DNA of 64,000 bases. Origin: Eudorina sp. 2006-703-Eu-15. Lineage: Eukaryota > Chlorophyta > Chlorophyceae > Chlamydomonadales > Volvocaceae. The DNA is taken from assembly GCA_003117195.1 (NCBI GenBank), contig BDSI01000017.1:682001-746000 (forward strand), read 5' to 3'. Positions 21,441 through 34,970 of the stretch are shown here, one piece after another. The stretch's first letter is position 1. Each line of letters begins with the position of its first letter. The translations under genes and the position numbers were made by a program. A model generated the notes under the pieces. The model did not search any database. It saw nothing but the letters and a program-made list of their open reading frames with translations, and had not been told where the DNA came from.

Positions 21441-24400
21441 ATGCAAGCAGGATTAAAAAATAGCTTGCGGTCAGGATCGCTCAGGGGACTTGCTTTCAAA
21501 GCAGCTCGCAGCAAGCACACCGCTGTGTCTGCGGCAAAAGTGTCTGTTATTCGTGATATTCATGAAAAGATATCCACCAAGCAATGTAGTGCGGCGGAGA
21601 TAACCCAGCACTACCTGGACGCTATCACCAAGACGGACTCGACCATTTGTAGCTTCATCACTGTCGATGCAGAGCAAGCGCTCTCGCAGGTATTCCTTAC
21701 GTGGCGCAATCGAATGCAGCATTGGCGATCCAGACCTGGTCTGTGTTTGTGGTACAGGCTCGTGCCATCGACGCGCACATCGCAAGCCATGGAACAGAGG
21801 GGCTGGGAATCTTGAGCGGCGTGCCGCTGGCGATCAAGGTAACTGGCACGCGGACAGAACAAGCTTTGTGCCGTACATACCATCGTGGCTCGAAGCAAAG
21901 GGGCAGCACAGCTGATGCCTGTAGCAGCAACGCCCTCCCCCTCGCCTAAAGTGTTGTCCTGGATGCGGCCGCGCCAGGATAACATCTGCACGTCGGGGAC
22001 ACGCACCACCGCGGGGTCCCAAATCCTGCGGGATTACGTGCCCGCCTTCGATGCCACCGCCGTCGGCAAGCTGCGCTCGGCCGGTGCAGTCTTCCTGGGG
22101 AAAACCAACATGGACGAGTTCGGCATGGGCAGCTCCACGGAAAACTCATCCTACAAGGTATCGCTGGTGTTTTTCTTGTGCCGCGTAGCACGGATCCGGG
22201 GTAGGGGGCTGCCCTGGGGACGACCTGGGAGTACTAGGGCGGGCTAGCAGCGGATGCGCCGCCGCATGCCCTCCCGCAGGCGCCGAGCCTTTCAGCTGCA
22301 TGCAAACCGCTCACCTTCGGGCCACCATCTGAACATTAGCTTGGGCCCCACCCTCCTCAGCCTCCCCGCCCGCGCATCTTGGGCGTCCGATCTGCGAGGT
22401 TCCCTTCCCCCCTTTCTTTAATACCCCTTCCTTCCTTCCTTGCTTCCTTCCTTGCTTGCTTCCTTCCCCCCTTCCTTGCTTCCGGGGTTTCTGCTGTGGG
22501 CCCCATGGGCATCCACGCTCCCATCCCTCCGTTCGCCCCTTCCCGTCCGTCCGTCCGTCCGTCCGTCCCTCACATCCCGGGTGTGTCCCGCAGCCCACAC
22601 GGAACCCCTGGGACCCCGAGCGGGTGCCCGGAGGCTCCTCGGGTGGATCAGCGGCGGCGGTAGCGGCCCGGGAGTGCGCGGCGGCGCTGGGCTCGGACAC
22701 AGGTTTGTGTGGGGGGAGGAGGGGGGAGGGCGGGCAACCGAGGGGGCAGCGAGGGAGGCAGGTGGCCCGGGGTGATTGGGAAGGCGGGAAGGAGGGGCTG
22801 GCCAGGGAGGGGTTGCCCGGATCCTGGCGGGCGGTCAGGTGGGCCCCGGGTGGGCGTTTCGCTCGGCATCCGCAGGGCCACCGGAGCAGCTGCCACGAAG
22901 GTCGTGACGGGCGGCTGGAGGTCCAGAGGGGTTGGGCACATGGGGGGCCCCGGACGGGGGGTTAGGCACGCCGCCGCCGCATTTCTGCGGTGCTGCCCTT
23001 TTCTGTGTGGAGACAGACTTTGCGGCTGCCCCGCAGGGGGACTGGTCGCTTGTGCACCGGGGCCTGGTCCCTCCAGCCCCCCGGGGCCTTGGCACCAAGC
23101 ACCGAGGTTCCCCTTTCCCATTCGACAGCTCTGGCCAGCGCCCATATCCCCCACGCGCCCGCCCGCCCGCCCGTTGTGTCGCGCCGCCGCGAACCTGCCC
23201 GCAGGCGGCAGCATCCGGCAGCCCGCGCATTTCTGCGGCATCGTCGGCCTCAAGCCGACGTACGGCAGGGTGTCGCGATACGGCCTGATCTCGTACGCCT
23301 CCTCCCTGGACGTCATTGGGCCCATGGCCCACACGGTGGAGGACGTGGCGCTGCTGCTCAACGCCATCGCAGGTGCGGCAGTCTCGGAAGGGGGAGGGGC
23401 AGCGGCCCCTGGCCAGCGGTCCCATGGGTCAGGATCTCAGGGGCGGGGGGGCCGCCCGGGGGCGGAGCTATGATTGGTGTGGCGGGGTAGGTTGGGGTTT
23501 ACGCTGTGGTGTGGTGCGGCTTTAGGCGGCTTTGTAGGAAGGGCTACGGACAGCCTCCTCGCTCGCGAAGCGCAGGCAGCGGGTGACAGCAGAGGACCGC
23601 AGAGGACAGCAGAGGACAGCAGTCTTGCAACTCTATCCGCTAGAGCGTGTGGACCGTTTGGACGGCTGCAGCTGATGTTGCTGCTGCTGTTGCTGCTGCA
23701 GGCGGTGATGCTCACGACGCGACCGCCAGCGGACGGCCCGCGTTGGACTTCGCGGCGGGGCTGCTGCCCGCGGAGTCGCTCCGGGGGGGCAGCCGCCCGC
23801 TGGCGGGCCGCCGGATCGGCCTCGTGGCGGAGACGCTGGGCGAGGGCGTGGCGCCGGAGATCGAGGCGGCCATCCGCGGGGCGGCCCGGCACCTGGAGTC
23901 GCTGGGGGCCGTTGTGGAGGAGGTGAGGAGGCATCGCTGTGTGTTCGGGGAAGAAGACCCGCCCTGCTGCTGCCTGTGCCTGTCATGTGGTATTGGAGGA
24001 GGGCAACAAGCAGTGGGCACAGCGCTGAGTCGGTTATCAGAGGTAGCACCTCGCAAGGGACCGTTATCCGGGGAGCTGGGCATCCCGAATATAGAATATC
24101 CCGGAACAGCCCAAAACCTGGAGTGTGGGAAGTCTGGATACGCCCTATCGAGCCCGCTCCGCCCGCCGTCCTTTTCTTCACCGGACCTTTGCTCTGGCAT
24201 CAGCGCAGTATGGACATGTCAACCTTGCCAAGGCCCTATACTGCCGCCTCGTGCCTGTTGCCGCGGGGCGCGGGCTCTGTCGGTTAGTCCCAGATCCTTC
24301 TCGCACCCTCACTGCTCACCCTCACCCTCGCCCTTCCCCCCTCCACCGCCTCCCAGGTGTCTCTTCCCACCTTCGGCCTGGGCCTGCCCGCCTACTACGT

Positions 24401-25259
24401 CCTGGCGCTGTCCGAGGCCTCCTCCAACCTCTCCCGATATGACGGGGTGCGCTACGGCGCCCGCGCCCCCGGGGCCACCGACCTGCCGTCCATGTTCAGC
24501 GGGTCGCGCGGCGAGGGGCTGGGCGGCGAGGTGAAGCGCCGCATCCTCATGGGCACCTACGCCCTGTCGGCCGGGTACTACGACGCGTACTACAAGCGGG
24601 CGCAGCAGGTGGCCGGGCCGGTTGGGGGGGCGGGGGGCGAGGAGGAGAGCAGCTGGGAAGGAGCTGGGTGAGGGAGCTTTGGGCCGCATGTTCTGTGCGG
24701 CGATGTGCTGTGGGGCGCTGAGCTAGGCCAGGGCTGTGGTGGACTGTCCTGGCTTTCCTTTCCCTGCCGGCAGCCGCGGCCGCGACCCAAGGCCTCGTCG
24801 TCCCGCCGGCCCCGCACGGCCCGTCAAGACGTCAGCCCCGACTCCCCGCCTCACAGCGTACACCCCCTCCGGGCCCCCCCTCCCATCCCCGCCCCGCCCC
24901 GCCCCCAGGTCCGTACCCTGGTGCAGCAGGAGATGAACTCGGCCCTGGTGTCCTTCGACGCGCTGCTCACCCCCACCGCGCCCAGCCCCGCCTACCGCCT
25001 GGGCGAGAAGAGCGCCGACCCGCTGGCCATGTACAAGGGCGACCTCATGACGGTCAACGTCAACCTGGCGGGGCTGCCCGCGGTGGTGCTGCCCGCGGGC
25101 TTCACGGCGGCGGGGCCCGAGGGCGCGGGCCCGCAGCTGCCCATTGGCCTGCAGCTCATTGGGCGGCCGTTTGATGAGGCGGGGCTGCTGCAGATGGCGC
25201 ACGTGTACGAGCAGACGGCGGCGCTGCCGGCGCTGGCAGCACCGCTGGCGGCGGCGTGA
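21441..25259 (+). CDS. GATA: Glutamyl-tRNA(Gln) amidotransferase subunit A (GatA), organellar
   Basis: Glutaminase subunit of the GatCAB complex, which turns Glu-tRNA(Gln) into Gln-tRNA(Gln) in chloroplasts and mitochondria. Eight exons: 21441-21689, 21758-21838, 21978-22157, 22594-22702, 23205-23372, 23702-23922, 24357-24608, 24909-25259. They sum to 1,611 nt (536 residues). The N-terminus ([20 protein letters not shown]) is basic and Ser-rich, like an organelle targeting peptide. The amidase signature is complete: PLAIKDNICTSG gives Lys110, [15 protein letters not shown] gives cis-Ser185 and [11 protein letters not shown] gives nucleophile Ser209. The 75- and 24-residue spacings match Gat[17 protein letters not shown] and [20 protein letters not shown] follow, and the C-terminal half is normal to [15 protein letters not shown]. 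Later introns are GC-rich and full of simple repeats. The enzyme appears intact. Confidence 0.95.
22430..22575. repeat. Pyrimidine-rich tetranucleotide microsatellites in gatA intron 3
   Basis: An imperfect CTTC/CTTG tract (about 22430-22480) and a perfect CCGT run (about 22548-22570) lie in the intron between 22158 and 22593. Such tracts are polymorphic in length. They leave the splice acceptor at 22593 intact. Confidence 0.8.
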
Positions 25260-28133
25260 GGCGTCCGGGCCATGTGCATGGTTGAGGCCCATCGCCCGAT
25301 GGGGACTTAGGGATTTTGATGTGGAGGCACTCCTAAGGCGTTCAGCCAGGCTCCTGGTGCGACATGGTGCAGCAGTACAGCCAAGGGGCTGACTCCCCGT
25401 GCGCCTGAGAGGGGCCGTGCTCGCTGGCGGTGTCGGCGGCTGGTGTCGGCGCTCAGCCTGGGCGTAGTTTTCGCAGCCCAAGGGGTCGACCCCAGGTGCT
25501 TGGATGCGATGGGCGACTGAGAGGCGGTCCATGTTGGGGCTGCTTATCCAGGCTTACCAGGGCGGGCAGTGTGGCAGCTGCGGGTGCGGCTCTGTTGGGG
25601 TCCTAGGGACGCGGGGGAAGGCTGGGCCGTCGGCTTGGATGGGCCCAAGGCAGGCAGGGGGGGGAGCAGGGGGGCGGCCCAGGTGTCCGCTGACTGCTCG
25701 CAAGCAACCCGGCGGAGCGGAGGTGGCCGCGCGGGTCGCTGTGGAGCGGCACGGTGTGTGTACGGCGGTGTTTGTAAGAGCGCTGAGCCGAGAGGTGGCC
25801 GCCGGGTCTCACGTGCGCTGTGGTGGGGGTTCCAGAAGCTGCGGGGAAGTGAGGGAGCGGCGGTTGGCCATGTGGCAGCACCGCGAGGGCTCCCTTTGGT
25901 TACCTGGTCGGATATCCGTTCATCGGGCAGCATCACCCGGGCATCGTCCTGGGCTCCCGTCCTTCCCTTTCTACATTTCCAGCGGCGCCCTGCCCCCACA
26001 CCACCTTGCATCTGGGGCGCCTACCCGACCGGCAAAAGAACGTACCGCCTCTCAACCGCACAAAGACTTTTCAGAAACCGGGACAGGGTCCATAAAATGC
26101 GAGCAGCATCATCGCTCTGACACGACCACCGCTTTGGGAGACATCATCATCGCGAGTTGTACGACCGGGCCCCACCTGGGACGCCAGTTACACCCACAGC
26201 CCACCCTTCCGTCAACCAGCACACCCGGACTGGCCCTGACCCCTCCGGGGGAGCCCGCCCCTAGCCAGCAGCCTCTATCACCACCATCACGAAGTGCGCC
26301 CACCACTATAGCCACACTCCGCCACTGCAGAAATTCGCATCAAATGAGCCCATGACCGAAGCATAGGGAGGCGGATGGGCCCCTCAAAACGAGGATCCGC
26401 TCGGAATGATTCAGTCATTCCAGCAGTCTTGTAAGAATGAAAGAGTTGGTCCCGGAGCATGTCACATCCAGAATTCCAGATGTGCCGTACAGCGCACCCA
26501 CGGGCGGTCGGGTTGAAATGCCCTGGCTGGCGGGAGGGCGGGGACAGCGCCGGTCTGTCTGTCTGTCTTCCCCTTCACGCAGGTACCGTAATCGACCGAC
26601 GCACCTCTCCCGACGCGCTGCGTGCCCCGGGACGTCCGGCTACACGACGTTTGGTTTCCATGCCGAGCTCCCCCAAAGGAAGCAAGGGGAGCACAGGCGC
26701 CCAGTGGGGCAGTCAAACACAACCCACACGCCAGTGGCTACCTACGAAAGTCCATATTGGAATATGGTTAATTTCTTTGGACAGTGGTCCACTAAAATCG
26801 GTCGGCGAGCTTATTTGTTGGTGTTGGTGAATAAGGGAGCTCCACTTCATAGGCCCCGATCACATCGACATCACGTATGCAAAGCGCGCAGTTCCGCAAC
26901 ATCATCATCATCATCATCATCATCATCAGCAGCAGCAACATCACTATTCCACGAGCCTAGTCCCCCGTCTCTCTGCCGCTGCTTTTGCCCCCATCCTCGG
27001 TGGCCCCTCGTCTCAGACGCCTTCCTCCGGGGGTGTCCTCCAGCCCTCCACTGTCGACTCCCTCGGTTGAACTCCCCTCCTGGCGCAGTTACGGCGCCCG
27101 ACGTCGCGCCAATCCCAACCCTCGGGATGGTGTGGCTGCCAAAGGCGCAGGACCCGCTCACCGCCCGATCAACCCCGGCTGCGGCGCCGCCTCGCAACCC
27201 TTCCTCCGAACGGATGAAGATCAAAGAAGTCACAAATTCGAAATTTGCGAGGGCTCTACATCGCTGCTTCCCATCCTGTCCGCTCACAAAACGCGACGAT
27301 CCCCCACTTCTCCTCCGCCTCCGCGCGGCGTCATAGAACAAGTAAAACATCCAGGCCATACATTACGGGCCATCAAAGCCACCCGCCCCCGGTACCGCAG
27401 CAGCCCGTGCGGCACGAGCTTCCTCCTCACTGGCCGGACGGTCTGGCCCCCGCGCTGCCCGGACAGCTGTCAGCACCGGAATGGCACTCGAAGCGGCTGC
27501 GGTGCACCCAAACGGTACCTGTGGCGGTGACCCGCACCGGAACCTGGCAGGGTCCCCCTATACTGCGGTCGGGTATCTGGGAATGGCGGTATCTCCCTTC
27601 CCTTCACTGCCCTGCCCTCCCTGCCCGGGGAAAGGTCCGGATGCGGACTCCAGCCCTTGCCACTTGCGCGGCGGCTGCCTTTACCCCCGATTCGCTATCC
27701 TAAGTCCTCCTTCTGCTCACGCAGCCCGCCCCAACCCCCTGGGATGTCGGCGCGTCAGAGGCTACTGCTACTCTCCCCTCATTCGTACGGTATGGTACGT
27801 CGAGGCGTGCTACTGCCGTGACATCACGCTCTGGCGTTAATGTTGCCGGTCCAAGATCGATCAATACAACATTAGGGAAACGCCGTCGGGCGTTTTGAAG
27901 CATAATACACGAGTACCCAACCCTTGCTCCCGGCGAGAGAGGGCGGGGAGGGGCCCCCCAAGGCATAGGCTGCGGTGAAGCGCGCGGCCCAGGCGTCCCT
28001 TTGTCAGCTCTCCGGGGCGTCCCCAACTTGCCGCCGCCGGCAACACGCACACACACGGCGCTACCGGCAGCTTCCCCCTATCGGCCATCGCCCGGTTGCA
28101 CACTCTGCCCTCCCCCAATTTCGCACCCATCAA
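25260..28133. other. Gene-poor region after gatA with a CAT microsatellite
   Basis: About 2.9 kb. Several long open frames exist on both strands because stop codons are rare in GC-rich DNA. None has a recognisable domain and they overlap each other. A trinucleotide run (CAT about ten times, then CAG about three times) occupies 26900-26938. This marks the start of the gene-poor accessory stretch. Confidence 0.5.
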
Positions 28134-29078
28134 CTACACCTCATTGAAGACATTGTCCTGCGCCACATAGCGCGCGGTCAGTGCGCTGAGTGGATACACC
28201 GTGTAGAAGCGGCCGACGTCGGGCATGCCCGGTATGTGTCGCAGCCACACCGCCAGGCGCAGGCGCTTCATGGCCCCATGGACCGCCTCCGCAGGGCCCG
28301 CGAATAACACCGTGGTGGTGCCGGGACCGTTTGTGGCGCCGGTGCTACCGCATGGACTCAGGCTGCCGCTTTGATAGAGATTTATGTTGGCGCCGGAGAA
28401 GGGGTTCAGACTGCCATAGCCGGCGCTGGCCACGCCAGTGATGCTCGTGGTTCTGCTGCTGCCACAACTGCTAATGCCGGTGCTGGGTACGGCGAAGAGA
28501 GAGCCTCCAGTGCGCGGCATTGTGCCGGAGGCGATCGGCGGAGGGTCTGACACGGACGACTTGGCCAGTCGAAGCCCGGAGCAAGCCATGATGAACTTGA
28601 TAGCGTTCAGCGCCGCGTCTGCAACATTGCACCGGTTTGATGGGATGCTTCCAAGATTGTTGCTGACTTGAATGAAGGCACATCTCTAAGGTCAGCGGAA
28701 GGCGCAGAGGTGCATACCCGCGGAAGTTGCCATGCGCAGTAGTACAAGACAACCAAGCAGAGTTCTCATAACAATTGCGAAGCATTGTGAATAATGGCTG
28801 GAGGCGGCCCTTTTGCAGAGCATTTTTTGCGTGGTAGGTGGTCTAGCTGCGTTCGCGAAGCTCAGACGCAAGCTCTCACCGGTGGTGGCATATCCAGCCA
28901 TTGCGCCCCGCTTGGTGAGTGCCGCCGTGTCAATGAAAAGCGCTGCACCAAAGTCATGCTCCTTGAAGAAGTGCTCCGGTACCTTTGACTCGAACGTTTC
29001 GGCCTCGTAATCACATTCGCTGGTTCTGTAAGAGAAGCCAGCTTGCTTCACCAATCTGAAACTGTTGAAGTTTCGCAT
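28134..29078 (-). CDS. Unrecognised repeated family, copy A
   Basis: Two coding exons, 29078-28880 (199 nt) and 28618-28134 (485 nt), join through a phase-1 GT-AG intron into 227 codons. The model is supported by copies B and C, which have the same 199-nt exon, the same intron phase and an equivalent acceptor (AG followed by ACGCGG). The first exon encodes an acidic segment (FESKVPEHFFKEHDFGAALF) ending in KRGAMAGYATT. The second starts DAALNAIKF, runs through a variable Ser/Thr/Gly-rich middle and ends with the family block AVHGAMKRLRLAVWLRHIPG, then MPDVGRFYTVYPLSA and the terminal VFNEV. I see no signal peptide, membrane segment or known domain. A possible acceptor (CAG) sits just before the Met at 29078, so an extra upstream exon is possible. 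A is the most divergent copy. No function is assigned. Confidence 0.7.
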
Positions 29079-32000
29079 CAGTCCTGGAAAAGGCAGGGTG
29101 GTTTTAGGGGTTTACGCTTCTGCGTCTGCACAAACCCTTCTTAAATATCATTGGAGACGGATTCGTTAGGAACAATTTTTATTATCGGTGAGACAGCTGT
29201 GCGCTGTTTGGCATTAACATTCTGAGTCCTACTGGATTGTACGACTTTCAGTTGAATGGACGTTCACGCACAACAAGCAGACACTCTCAATGCTTGCTAG
29301 CCAATTATATTAGAAATGAGACCTTCAGCAATTGTGTTAGATACTGATTAAGTTGGGCTGCTGACGCGCTCACCGTCCATAAAGCAGTTGACTCCCCTCT
29401 GGTTGACTCGAGACGGGCAGCATGTCCCATGGCTAGACACCGCTTACAACATGCAATTGTTTCCTAATTATTTTGGCTGCGCTCACTGCTTGAGGCTCGA
29501 CATCAAGTGTCTATCCGTATTCGAGTGTTTCTATCCAGGCTCGACAGGTTGAGCAACCAGCATGCGCATGCGCTGCTGCTTGTGTTGCCACGAGCAGTCG
29601 CGAGGAGCAGGTTTTAGGTATGGGACCTCAAAGCGCGCGAACATCGCTTCGCAGGTGCAGGAGCCCAAGGCCAGATAGCTCGTTGCCATTTCCACAACCC
29701 TGTTCGGTATTTCACTTTTTAGTGTGTGTTCGATGCTTGGTAGTGGTCTTCAGCTGTCACTAGTGATCCCCACGGGTCCACCTGTCTCTTAATTCTCCAG
29801 GGCCAGGTGCTCCGGCAGCCTCTCCCGACCATAGCTGCCATAGCGCCTGGGTTCGAGCATGGTGACTGGTGCTGTCCAAACCCCGCCCGTTGGGGCCACT
29901 TCGAATTATTCGCGTTGGAGGGCTCAGAGCGGCCGCTAGGCTTTCATGGTCTCGCCGGAGCAAAGGCCGGAGCGGAACCTTTCCACCAGCGCGCCAAACT
30001 AAACGGTTAGAAGGCATCACAGGATCACCTGTGCGTACATGGGGGTCCGCCCAACTCCCAACTAGACCTCCCGCCACCCCAACCTGTGGAAAGGCCCCTA
30101 GGGGCCCCGGCGGCCCGGCACCCGGTTGAGAACGAGCGAGACGTGGCCTGTCATCCAGGTCAAGCTTTGGCACACAAAAGGGACAGAGCCCTGGGGAATC
30201 AACCCACGCAGGCCCACGGATTGAGACACTTAATAGCCGACTCGAGCTGACTCAATGGCCATTAAGACACCTCTACAGGGCCTGCAGCCGTGCCCGCCGC
30301 CCCTCGGCCTGCTCGTTACTAAACAATAAAGCGACGGCAGCTCGGCGCCCCTCCCAAACGAGGAGCACTGCCTCGGGCGCCCCGCCCTGGCTTAACAGTG
30401 CACTCACGACACGCAACTGAAGCGTGCATTAACGTTTTGGCGGATGGGTATGTGAGCCGTTCACTCTTGGGGGGAGGAGGAGAGGCGAACAGGCGATGAC
30501 CTGGTGCCGCACCCTCACAACCCTGCAGCCTGTAACTCCGCAGCCCGTCGTCCAGCAGCCCTCCTCTGCCTCAGTCGTGGTGCTCTCGTCAGTTCTGCCG
30601 TTAAAATTGACGAGCCTTGCAAAGCGGTACACTACTTGTAAGTAATCCATTCAGTTAGGTACACGACTCTCACCGAAACTAACGGGGGACCGCCGGGCCA
30701 GCAAATGATGCGCGTGGGACGCAAGGGGCCGAAGCGCTGAGGCGGCACCCCGAATGACAATACCGAACCCAACATGCACCCCTTCCAGGCTCAGCACAAC
30801 CCGTCGTGCGCATGTGAACGCCAGGATGACACCGTGTTAGGTGTTACCGGCTTCTAGTGGTGGAGTCCACGCAGGGCGAGCGCCGCAGTAACGCGCCTAC
30901 AACTCGGGCTAACGCTGACACGGTTATGGCCCTGCCGGCTGACGTTGCTGGCAAGGCCGCGCTCTCAATTGGGCTCCTGCCGGAACGATGCGCTGACAGT
31001 CCGCTGGTAGTGGCGGCTGCGTACCGTTGCTCCTCCTTTGACCTGGCTGGACGTCGGCAGGCTGATGGGGCCCGCCAGATTGCGCATTGGATGAGAAGAT
31101 GGTTGGCTCGGCCCCATGGCGATGTAGAGGTCGTGTGTTACATCCAGCAACCGGATGCAGGGAAACGAAACGTCAGACATTCACCTGCCGACAGTTGGCA
31201 CCGCACTTTCCGCACCGATCAACCAACCGCTGCGCCACAACTAGGCACGACCGTCCAGCGCTCACCGCACGCAGCGCCGTTTGGGGTTCGCCGGAAAACA
31301 GCGGCAGTTGAGCAGGGGAGGGCAAAAGCCAATCGTGTACGACATCCTTGTAACACGAGAGGTGGTGCGGTGCACCCCCAGGGGGGATTCACGACAGGTG
31401 TACGAAAACAGCTGCGATCGATGGACGACAATAATGGAGGCACCGACCACTCCGGATAAGCCGATCTATTTGCTGGGTACGGAGGTATGTAACCCTTAAC
31501 TTGGGCCGCAGGGTACCGCCGTACGTGCAACGAACCCGCCAGGGCCGTGCCGCAGTGCGACCACTTGCACTTCACTCGGCCGCGTCCCACACGCAGCTAG
31601 CGGTCTACAGTTCCCTGTTGACAACTCCTGTTGACAGACAGGATGTCCATCTGCCTCACTCGCCACCTGCCACTCTACTGTTCGCTGACCTACCAGGGCG
31701 CCGTACACAAATGAAGGGATAACCAACACCATAGAAAGCATGCGTCCAACGCATAGACCAAATTCGTTTCGCCGCTGCATTGCCTCGAGAAAGCCCCCGG
31801 GAATCTCAGCTCCTTCAATATCGCCCGCGCACTTGCAGTTGCCAATGCAGCGCCGCCATGCACTGGGTGAGCCGGCCCACCCACCCGCCCCTATGTGAAG
31901 CAGGAAATTAACACGAATAACACCACACCTCACGACGGCGCTATCATAAGATCAAGTGTGTAATCTCGTACAAGGTCACCCGGCGTAAGACATTACGACC

Positions 32001-33326
32001 TCGTCGTACAAATGAAGAGGAGCAGTCCGCCGCTGGAGCGAGGTGGTTTCGGAGCACACCACCTACCATCCAGCTAACAGGCATACGTATCACGACGTAT
32101 AACTGGATTGCATGTGGGCTGCATGCCACATAAGATGGCATTGACTTGTTTGCATTGACATCACAACAAAGTCGCATCGCTTGACCTCTTAGTACTTTGG
32201 CAAACACCGTGCACCCCCGCCCCAATACAAGCGCTTCAAGGACAAAGAAGCAACAAGACCAGGATCAAAGATACATCAACTCTCATTGTATCTTCATTAT
32301 TTTCCTCAGCACCTCTGCAAGCACCGAGTCCACGGCCCACAGCAAGTCCCACATAGGCCCGTACATGAAGATGGGCATAAGGAGAACAGAATAATGGTTA
32401 GGTGGCCTCCACAAGAACCATCACCTCCATGTTATTCAGATTACTACCATAAGGAACCGGCGGGGCCGCCAGTCACGGAGATACGGTACACGACGATCAG
32501 CAACATTGGACAACCCACGCGACAGGTATGAACGTATGGAGGACTCCGGTCCATGTACGCATACCTCGTTTATCGTAGAATCTTCGGTACCCTGCCGTAC
32601 CCTGCCATGTTTACCTTGTTGTTCTGGACGGTATGTCCCCAGGCTCGGTACCCACAGACCCGCATGGGATCGCTCGGAGCACACGCGACCTTGGAGTTAA
32701 GCCCATCGATCCAGTGTCCAGAGGCAGCATCGTCATCCTCCTAACCATCGGGTCCTCGCACCCAGAGAAAGCACTGCCGGGGCCCCGCATATGCGCAAGC
32801 TGAAAGGTATACCACACTCACACTCCCCTCATCCGTGGTTTCATGTCTTGGGGCCCGTCAGGCCCCCAAGACAGTGCAGCTGCAACACCATCTCACCAAC
32901 CAGCCAGCAGCTGACTGTAGGTCCGCGAGGGTGCCCGCGCGGGACATAAGGCCCTTTCCCCCGGTCCTTTTGTAACCAACGTACAGCAGAGTTCCTGGGC
33001 GAGCCAGTCGACGGATACGCCAGCAGCAGCAGCAGCAGCATCCAATGGGTAGTGTACAAAGAGTTTCACGTTGACCATAGCGCTCCACGCCGTACTTTTG
33101 GGTTATTTGTTCGCATTGCTTCGAAACAGGCAACGCCTGCCTTAAGCAGCCAGACCGGCCGAGGGCCATCGGACGGTGCAAGCTCGCAGCAAGACGAAAA
33201 CAAGAGTACGGTACGGCACTTCATGTGGATTATCACAGAAAGAGATAGCGCTGTGAATCAAACATGCCGCGGACAAGCGTCTCGCAGCTGGCCTTGCGCA
33301 AGAGCATGGGCATGTACCGCAGTCCC
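29079..33326. other. Intergenic region between family copies A and B
   Basis: About 4.2 kb. It is AT-rich from 29100 to 29760 and more mixed afterwards. The longest open frame (30857-31459, plus, 200 codons) overlaps frames on the other strand, has no recognisable domain and was not accepted as a gene. A further piece of family A may lie just upstream of 29078 but could not be defined. Confidence 0.5.
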
Positions 33327-34194
33327 TCACAGCTCGTTGAAAACCCTGTCATGTGCCTCGTATCGGGCAGTGGCTGTGCCGCGCGGGTATACCACGTAGA
33401 GGCGGCCAACATCCGGCATGCCGGGGGTGTGGTGCAGCCACTCGGCCAGGCGGAGGCGCTTCATGGCGAGGTGGACAGCCCGCGCGCTACCAGAGAGCAG
33501 GACAAGGTTATTGTTGCCGTTATCGCGTTCGTTTGAAATCAAGTCGCTGCTGGCACGGCCGCCGAAGTTGCTGCTGGGGCGCCTGGTGGTGCCACTTCGG
33601 GTGCTGGAGGTGAAGCTTCCGGCGCGCGTAATATCGCCGAGGCAGGCGGGAAACTCGTCCATGTCAGATGGCTTGGCCGACCGCAGGCCAGAGCACTCCA
33701 AGATACGTTTGAACGCACCCCATGCCGCGTCTGCAGCAGATACATACACGTAGATCAATTCCTGAATCTTCAAACATCAAACTATGATGCAAAACGTGAG
33801 GCCTGGACCGCTGGACGGCACAAACATGCACGTGAGCAGTGAACGGCTTCACGGCATGGCCTCATGCCGAGGCCACAGCATGGTAGAAGTTCTAACTTAA
33901 AATATGAAATTCAAATCGGCGGCTTCCTCCGCTTACTGTGCAAGCGTATCCATCTAGCCGTGTCGAAGGCAAAACTGTCTCGAAGCGCTTCTCACCGAGC
34001 GTCACGTATCCAGACAATGCACCGCGCCTTGCAAGGGTGTCTTGGTCGATGAGCAATACCACACCAAGGTCCTTGTCCCCAAAGATCCCCACTGGCATCC
34101 CTGACTCAAAGACTTCATCCTCGCAGTCCAACCCGCTACTGGTAGATAATATTTTAGCGGTCATCGAAATATTCAAGCTGCCGCGGGCGAACAT
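33327..34194 (-). CDS. Unrecognised repeated family, copy B
   Basis: Exons 34194-33996 (199 nt) and 33730-33327 (404 nt) join in phase 1 to give 200 residues. The first exon encodes MFARGSLNISMTAK, an acidic CEDEVFESGMPVGIF segment, then DLGVVLLIDQDTLARRGALS and GYVTL. The second begins DAAWGAFKRILECSGLRSAK and continues with PACLGDITRAGSFT. After a Ser/Arg/Asn-rich variable middle it ends with SARAVHLAMKRLRLAEWLHH, TPGMPDVGRLYVVYP and the terminal VFNEL. An in-frame stop lies upstream of ATG 34194 with no AG between them, so this ATG is a good start in copy B. Ninety-one bases of the last exon (33406-33496) are identical to copy C (37750-37840), far above the similarity elsewhere. The protein is probably soluble; its function is unknown. 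Confidence 0.72.
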
Positions 34195-34905
34195 TCCGGG
34201 TAGGAGTTGATTAGATCACGAGCGAAAGGTCGTCTGCAACTGGTACAAAGAGGCTAGCAAAGATCATACGGTACCAATAAGCGAAGGTGTATTGATGTAG
34301 TGGTTGCGCAGATGCTCGAACAATTGTAATAGAGCGAGGCATCGGCAGTTTATCATCCTTACGAACGTCCGATTCCGATAGGTCGTACGGTACACAGCGA
34401 GGTAGGAACATAATTATTTCATGCCACCTGGTTACAGATATGTTCCCTTGTTTCAACCGTTCCGGCGGCCCACAAAATAAGCCCTTGCCTGGGCATTACT
34501 GTAAGCACTGTGAAGTGTTACAGCTATCAGCAACGCCATTCTCCATGAAATTCTTCATGTAAAACCTTCATTTTTTCAGTTGATGCTAAGTCGTTATCTT
34601 CATATAACTTAGGCGATGGCTTCGTGCGCACGTGGACCGGTGCGAGCCCTGTCAGATAGTATCTACTCACGTTCCGCCACATTCAAATCATCAGCAGAAC
34701 TCACCAAGCATAAGCGAACGCAGGTTGATGACCAGCGTTGCAAAGGGCCGCTTTCGGCTACCATGTTAATGAACCTATTACGTTGGCCGGATTCCGGCCC
34801 TCTATGATGTTTCGCAATTCTTTGCCCTACCTTGTGGCGGGACTCCCTTCAAACAACAAACTGCGATTAGCATGACCCCGCCATTCCTCTCTAACGCGTT
34901 CTTAC

Positions 34906-34970
34906 AGGTAAGACCAGGCGGGACCCGGTCACACCGCCGGGCCTGACCGGGTCAGACCTGGTAGGACCTG
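34906..34970. repeat. GC-rich inverted repeat
   Basis: The arms GACCCGGTCA (34922-34931) and TGACCGGGTC (34944-34953) are perfect complements around a 12-bp loop. Flanking ACCAGG and CCTGGT extend the symmetry with mismatches. Possible origins are a small mobile-element relic or a local structured RNA. Confidence 0.55.

Noticed and set aside
26437..27336. 299-codon plus-strand open frame
   Set aside because: Overlapping frames of similar length exist, it contains a CAT microsatellite read as poly-Ser, and it has no recognisable domain.
30857..31459. 200-codon open frame between copies A and B
   Set aside because: No domain, basic low-quality composition, and antisense frames are equally long.
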